From: Akkermansia sp.
Lineage (GTDB): Bacteria > Verrucomicrobiota > Verrucomicrobiia > Verrucomicrobiales > Akkermansiaceae
Assembly (NCBI GenBank): GCA_017398765.1
Contig: JAFQEY010000048.1
Coordinates: 1-44,560, forward strand
Direction: 5' to 3'
DNA length: 44,560 nt
Part shown: in pieces, positions 41,401 to 44,560 of the stretch
Layout of the letters: each line of letters opens with the position of its first letter
Numbering within the stretch: position 1 is the stretch's first letter
Made by a program: the position numbers and the translations under genes
The notes under the pieces: model-generated
Told to the model about the DNA's origin: nothing
The model's input: the letters and a program-made list of their open reading frames with translations, nothing else
Database searches by the model: none

Positions 41401-44118
41401 GCACTTGAAGCCCTGTCCGGCACCGGTGTGCTGGATGCAGGGGAACACGCAGTAACGCTGAGCAGTGCTTCCGGGACAGTAGGCGTGAAGGCTTCCGAAC
41501 TCACCTTGCTTTCCGGCGGCGCAAGCCTGGGAGAGGTGCAGGTGAAGCAACTTGTGCTGGGGGGCAATATTGCTCTCAGTACATCACAGGCACCGCTGAG
41601 CGTATCTTCCATGGCGGCGGGCACGCTGTTGCTGACAGAAGATGTGTTCAGCACCATTCCCACAGTGGCAGGCGGGGTATATGTGCCCGGGGATTATATG
41701 CTGTTGCAGGGGGCTGGCACCGGAGTGGTGTTTGATGAGCAGTCCCGGCTGCAGGCGATTCGCCGTGTCGGGTTGACCGCGGGGGCTGTGTCTGAAAATC
41801 AGACACTCTTGCTCCGTATTCAGGATTCACCCGCACCCATGACCTGGAACACGCAGGACGATAATCGCGTGACGAGCAACGGCTATATTGTCCCGACAGG
41901 CGCAGGCCTCTACAAAGCACTGGATTATGCAGAGCGTATCGAAATTCCCGACACGTTGTCTCTTAACCTTTCAGATACAGCGGTGGGCGATGCCGTGATC
42001 GGTAACGCCACAGACCCGGCTGCCGGGCTTTTCCTGCGCAATGTGCAGGGGGGAGGTCAGCTCTCACTTGTCGGCAACGGTGCGGAGCGCGACGCGGCAA
42101 CTCTGATCAGCACGGCTGAAATGACAACGCCTGTACGGATAAGTGCCGATGGCCTGCGTCTGAACGCCGGACTGCCGGAGGGCTCCACAGGAATTCTGCC
42201 GGGGGATAGCAGCCGTGCGCCGATTGTTCTGCGAGAACTCCGTTTGCAGAATGGTGCGCAGTTCAGTGTGACTCCCGGTCAGAGCGTGGAGATTGGGACA
42301 CTTCTGGGCACGGCGGGGACTCGCCTGCAGGGAGATATGACGCTGAGCGGCACAGGAAGTATTTACCGGGGGGATTATCAAAATGCACAGTTGGTGGCTC
42401 TTCCCGGCAGCACTCAGTTGCTGGTGCCGGGGCAGGGGCTGAGTCTGCGTACTCAGCAGACGGATACCACTCTGGATGTAGAAAGAGCCGATGCGGTCAT
42501 GGAACAGCTCATCTCTGATAAATCCCGCATGACTCTGCTGAATACGGCCAGCAATTCAGACGGTGGGATACAGCACCACAGCCTTACATTTAACAAGGCT
42601 TCCTCCGTAGCGCAATCAGAACTGACGCTCTCTCTCGGCGTTGCCGAAAGTGCTGCCTCGTTGGGTCGCAGCACGATTCCCGTGGTATTGTCCGGGCCGA
42701 TTACCCTCAGCGATTCCGTTGTTTACGTCAACATGTTGCAGAATGCTGACCGTCAGGCAAATTATCTTCCTGTGAATACAGATTCCACGGAGGATTTGGT
42801 GCTGGCTCAGCTGGTGGAGGGCGGCAGCGTGACCGGTAGCAACCGGGTTGTACTGCAGGGAGATGCTCTTGTGCAAGCTCTGCTGAAAAAATACTACACC
42901 AATGCCCGCCTTGCGCCGGATGGTTCCATTCGCGTAGACCGCGTGACCCGTTATTACAGCCGGTATTTTCCGGGTGGTAACTCATTGGAACAACAGGGAC
43001 TCAGTATGGTGGATAAAACCTTGTTGTATCTTAACCCCCAGGCATCGCCGGAGAAGTACCCGGATTTATCGGCTCTGCTTGATGTGCTGGATAATGCCGT
43101 GACCTATGATAATTCCGGGGCTGCGCGCAGTCTGGCGGCGGCCGTGTCCGGTTCCTCAGCCGCAGCGTTGAGTGCAGCTGTTGCCGGTGATATGGAACGC
43201 CAATTGAGAACCCTGCGAAACCGCGTCAGTACTATGGGGATGGCCCCTGACCCCTGCAAGGGCAGTATCCCGGAGCTTCCGGCATTCCATGCCTGGGTGA
43301 ATGCAGAGGGTGACCACACGCGCCTGCACCGCAGCGGTGATTCGCCCGGCTATGAACTTTCCACCTGGGGCGGAACCGCAGGGCTGGCGGTGGATACCAG
43401 CCCCTGCCTGACACTCGGTTTGGCTTTTAGTTACATGCACGGAGATTTTGAGGCCAAATCAGTGGAAGCGGCGGAGGGTAATCTGGATTTCTACTATATC
43501 AACGCCTTTGCCCGCTATTCTACCATTCATTGGTTGCACTCCTTTGTTGCGAGCCTGGGTATGGCGGATGCGGAGTTGTCCCGCCACCAGCCGCTGTTCA
43601 GTACAGAGGGCAGTACAGACGGCATGAGCTTCGGGTTCCTGTATGAACTGGCATACCAAATTCCGATCAATGAGCAGCAGGATATCATGTTGCAGCCTTT
43701 GGTGAATGTTGCATTCAGTCACTCTGCGTTGGACGGCTACTCGGAAACCGGAAGCGATGCCGGACTGCGTTTCGGGGATTCGGATGTCACGGCTGTCACC
43801 TTTGGGTTGGGTGGGCGTTTTGTCGGATCTGCCGGGGAAAACCTGTACAACCGCAAATCCCGCGTGGAAGGCAGAGCTCTGCTGAAACTGCGCGCCGGCG
43901 ACAGAGATGCCGCCATTTCCTCCTCACTCTTGGCTGTACCCACTGCCGGGGCTCATGTTCGCAGTGCAGAGCAGGGGGTAGTCGGCGTGGAACTGGGGGC
44001 CGGCATATCCGTTCCCATCGGCTCGGAGTCAGGCTCTCTCTTCTTTGATGCCTCCTTTGAAATCTATTCCGATTATTCAGAGGTCAACGGTGTCATCGGG
44101 TATCAAATCGATTTCTGA
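38425..44118 (+). CDS. giant autotransporter (type Va-like) surface protein
   Basis: A 1,897-residue protein with a signal peptide (MKLHIPRLLRAALLAAISAA, cleavage near 25). A ~1,590-residue passenger follows, rich in Gly, Ser, Thr, Val and Leu with many repeats of the type GTLTLQS and NNGTLNLAG, as in a beta-helix. The C-terminal ~275 residues (from about 1620, FHAWVNAEGDHTRLHRSGD) are an autotransporter barrel with alternating amphipathic strands. It ends in Phe (YQIDF), the residue the BAM complex reads. The barrel would thread the passenger to the cell surface. No protease or adhesin motif is recognised in the passenger. A long hairpin follows. Confidence 0.9.
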   Translation: MKLHIPRLLRAALLAAISAASAGADIIPYSGTIYSWEGANNSFHQGSLYVTTQNPDGSFTPQAEASGNWSRDFCAVSTAGGNDTTLATANTLRYASGAVFPSISFTFTPLTVAGFIIESDTVVNRMSGGNRVIRFGNSSDVAAYSTINSDFTLSGGTSVTYLRGTQQWEIDAGKTFTLASPTQIERNLTLAGDGTVSFTNVLSINSGASATLSDTGTLQIANAIVNNGTLNLAGSVDLQGFANIPAATAPSAGINGFATRAGFSVTVVSGNGAVTGADSVTWKVQGDEAEASAATFADGELQVQAGSTTIYYVQAENSLVERSDSSLPTASGFVVTSSGNTLTLKSVDNRDMYNGVSFSSAGSNTLVIDSGSELSGAVLSRAGGTLNATVKGTFTISDTAVRVNGSMSVGADGELLLQVGDALGYRGGGDYTDSITMQGTADAPALMSVSMRQTMSTPLVLNGYSTVSNAADAVTAGAQIAGLEAYGYSITATGKENVIGTRLLGRGGSNVEINVSGSEDELLISGAFLVRDGQTDSPYIKTGEGTLQLSSAENVFSRLYEHRNGTTLISGQTVMQQGFSLENGTLRVAENGQLTSSVGVSTVGNLEVNGLLTLAGGASDLAQLSGSGLLDASGNEVSIQNSAEIGAVLADSVTMTGADGNRNLTLTSADMNSVIGTLSGVETLTLGPSAALNVTDSLTVKQIELKVASITPLLTVGTLNPASGRQVGINAVAEDAVLLGMGNGDTLTLATVNANNADLVLSVNGTDSYDLTNSSGYTFTYALVENGTRGVDVVLTASRKALGWIGETGDVWSDNSAAEWVGTPPSATSPARFFGDGIGAVQVDSAGVRAQQVLVSADAPTDAYTFRGGAVRTAVLAVSEGSLTIDNAVEVRQDTGFAGDSGLVVVGDSGSLSISVGGSLLAEAELQVQGKGKLTNAGALTAAVLHAPKAVVINSGTLTVASGDISGLTGGKLEIEDVASATAGTLTLQSDVALEALSGTGVLDAGEHAVTLSSASGTVGVKASELTLLSGGASLGEVQVKQLVLGGNIALSTSQAPLSVSSMAAGTLLLTEDVFSTIPTVAGGVYVPGDYMLLQGAGTGVVFDEQSRLQAIRRVGLTAGAVSENQTLLLRIQDSPAPMTWNTQDDNRVTSNGYIVPTGAGLYKALDYAERIEIPDTLSLNLSDTAVGDAVIGNATDPAAGLFLRNVQGGGQLSLVGNGAERDAATLISTAEMTTPVRISADGLRLNAGLPEGSTGILPGDSSRAPIVLRELRLQNGAQFSVTPGQSVEIGTLLGTAGTRLQGDMTLSGTGSIYRGDYQNAQLVALPGSTQLLVPGQGLSLRTQQTDTTLDVERADAVMEQLISDKSRMTLLNTASNSDGGIQHHSLTFNKASSVAQSELTLSLGVAESAASLGRSTIPVVLSGPITLSDSVVYVNMLQNADRQANYLPVNTDSTEDLVLAQLVEGGSVTGSNRVVLQGDALVQALLKKYYTNARLAPDGSIRVDRVTRYYSRYFPGGNSLEQQGLSMVDKTLLYLNPQASPEKYPDLSALLDVLDNAVTYDNSGAARSLAAAVSGSSAAALSAAVAGDMERQLRTLRNRVSTMGMAPDPCKGSIPELPAFHAWVNAEGDHTRLHRSGDSPGYELSTWGGTAGLAVDTSPCLTLGLAFSYMHGDFEAKSVEAAEGNLDFYYINAFARYSTIHWLHSFVASLGMADAELSRHQPLFSTEGSTDGMSFGFLYELAYQIPINEQQDIMLQPLVNVAFSHSALDGYSETGSDAGLRFGDSDVTAVTFGLGGRFVGSAGENLYNRKSRVEGRALLKLRAGDRDAAISSSLLAVPTAGAHVRSAEQGVVGVELGAGISVPIGSESGSLFFDASFEIYSDYSEVNGVIGYQIDF

Positions 44119-44122
44119 TAAG

Positions 44123-44181
44123 CCCCGATAAAGAAATTCAACCCGACATTGATAAGTTGTCGGGTTGAATTTCTATTGGGG
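44123..44181 (+). terminator. long hairpin after the autotransporter
   Basis: A perfect 17-bp stem (44132-44148 with 44158-44174), 9-base loop, extended by CCCC/GGGG ends (44123-44126 with 44178-44181) past a 2-base bulge. The outer stem contains GAAATT on one arm and AATTTC on the other, the linker sequence of the adjacent hairpin array. The T run is short, so termination strength is uncertain. Confidence 0.65.
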
Positions 44182-44258
44182 AACTTTTAATAAATCACCG
44201 GATGGGACTTCATTGCTTTCGTAAGGGTAATTAGCTGCCCAAATTGCCTGCCAAATGG

Positions 44259-44560
44259 GAAATTGGAGGAGGGATGTTCGCTCTGATGAGCGAAGTGAAA
44301 TTCTCGCCTGCGGCTCGAGTGAAATTCGGCTTTCGCCGAGCGAAATTGGCTCTGTCGCGCCAGCGAAATTGCTGCCTCCGGCAGCAGTGATAGAGTTCCG
44401 CAGCCCTTCGGGCTGCCACTTTTTTTTCACTACCGCCGTTCCGGCGGTAATTTCGCTATCCACGTAGTGGATAATTTCGCTCATGGCTCCAGCCATGAAT
44501 TTCGCTGCCCGTCAGGGCAATTTCGCGTGCGGGCTTGCCCGCACATCTTCCCCTACAATT
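44259..44560. repeat. symmetric array of 11 short hairpins with flipping GCGAAATT linkers
   Basis: Hairpins, by position: 44277-44294, 44303-44319 (bulged), 44326-44339, 44347-44362 (decayed), 44371-44385, central 44400-44416, 44431-44449, 44457-44473, 44481-44498, 44506-44519, 44527-44544. Left linkers read GTGAAATT, TGAAATT, GCGAAATT, GCGAAATT and a degenerate one; right linkers after a T8 tract read AATTTCGC four times. The left outer end (AATTGGAGGAGGGATG, 44261-44276) is nearly complementary to the right end (44544-44560). Stems are all different in sequence, so it is not a CRISPR. The window edge may cut it. Confidence 0.8.
44400..44427 (+). terminator. central array hairpin plus T tract
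   Basis: A 7-bp stem GCAGCCC/GGGCTGC (44400-44406 with 44410-44416) with TTC loop, then CAC-like spacer and eight T (44420-44427). It has the form of an intrinsic terminator on the + strand, at the symmetry point of the array. Confidence 0.55.

Noticed and set aside
44173..44496. 107-codon minus-strand reading frame through the hairpin array
   Set aside because: Its peptide merely reflects the repeated linkers (ISL/ISLE-type repeats). Stems and linkers explain the sequence, and the composition is unlike real proteins here.
44259..44560. CRISPR array
   Set aside because: The repeated unit is only 6-8 bases and the intervening parts are hairpins of 12-19 bases, not unique spacers. The repeats also invert at the middle, which a CRISPR would not.

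Overview
The window looks like chromosomal DNA from a gut-type Verrucomicrobiota, close to Akkermansiaceae. This is inferred, because there is no rRNA gene to confirm it. The pointers are a 1,897-residue autotransporter whose N-terminus (MKLHIPRLLRAALLAA) is of the kind I associate with Akkermansia, a secreted GH95 fucosidase, a DUF5069-like protein, several Sel1-repeat proteins and a Gram-negative RND pump. Most ATGs have no Shine-Dalgarno sequence, and many have a good -10 box only 6-12 bases upstream of the start.

Layout. 1-952: a fragment of a leftward-neighbour gene, then an ankyrin membrane protein (-). 1072-3803: a tight + operon of yqeY, ispD, an SDR-like protein and a membrane J-domain/Sel1 protein. 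3745-7521: a - strand group of FHA protein, GH95 alpha-L-fucosidase and a small hypothetical whose 3' end overlaps the J-protein gene by 59 bases. 7698-10708: HU-like protein, YugP-type zinc protease, queG and a Sel1 protein (-). 10771-18136: an RND efflux operon (-) with a DUF5069-like protein, a tail-anchored protein, a double-length adaptor and an AcrB-type pump, closed by a terminator. 18600-20394: tRNA-Ser(GGA), fabI and a YbjN-like gene. 20436-22655: a MarR regulator divergent from an OYE-type flavin oxidoreductase, then a MerR regulator.

22772-32034 is the conserved nusA-infB-rbfA cluster, extended by an AsmA-like envelope protein and a cardiolipin-synthase-like phospholipase D. It has a strong promoter and a terminator-like hairpin in the nusA leader, so a transcription attenuator is possible. 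32265-35255: a GNAT gene, then cysS-queF-queC (-). With queG, three queuosine-pathway genes lie in the window. 35427-36601: gapA with its own promoter, terminator and highly biased codons. 36712-38192: a family-4-like uracil-DNA glycosylase and a Sel1 lipoprotein (-). 38425-44118: the giant autotransporter, with a long hairpin after it.

The last 300 bases (44259-44560) hold the most unusual structure. Eleven small hairpins are separated by GCGAAATT-type linkers, and the linkers flip orientation at a central hairpin, so the left half is complementary in layout to the right half. The other main observations are the tandem-fused RND adaptor with its ~14-residue repeat tail, the recurrent leaderless promoter architecture (nine genes), and a perfect palindrome inside the OYE promoter next to the marR gene.
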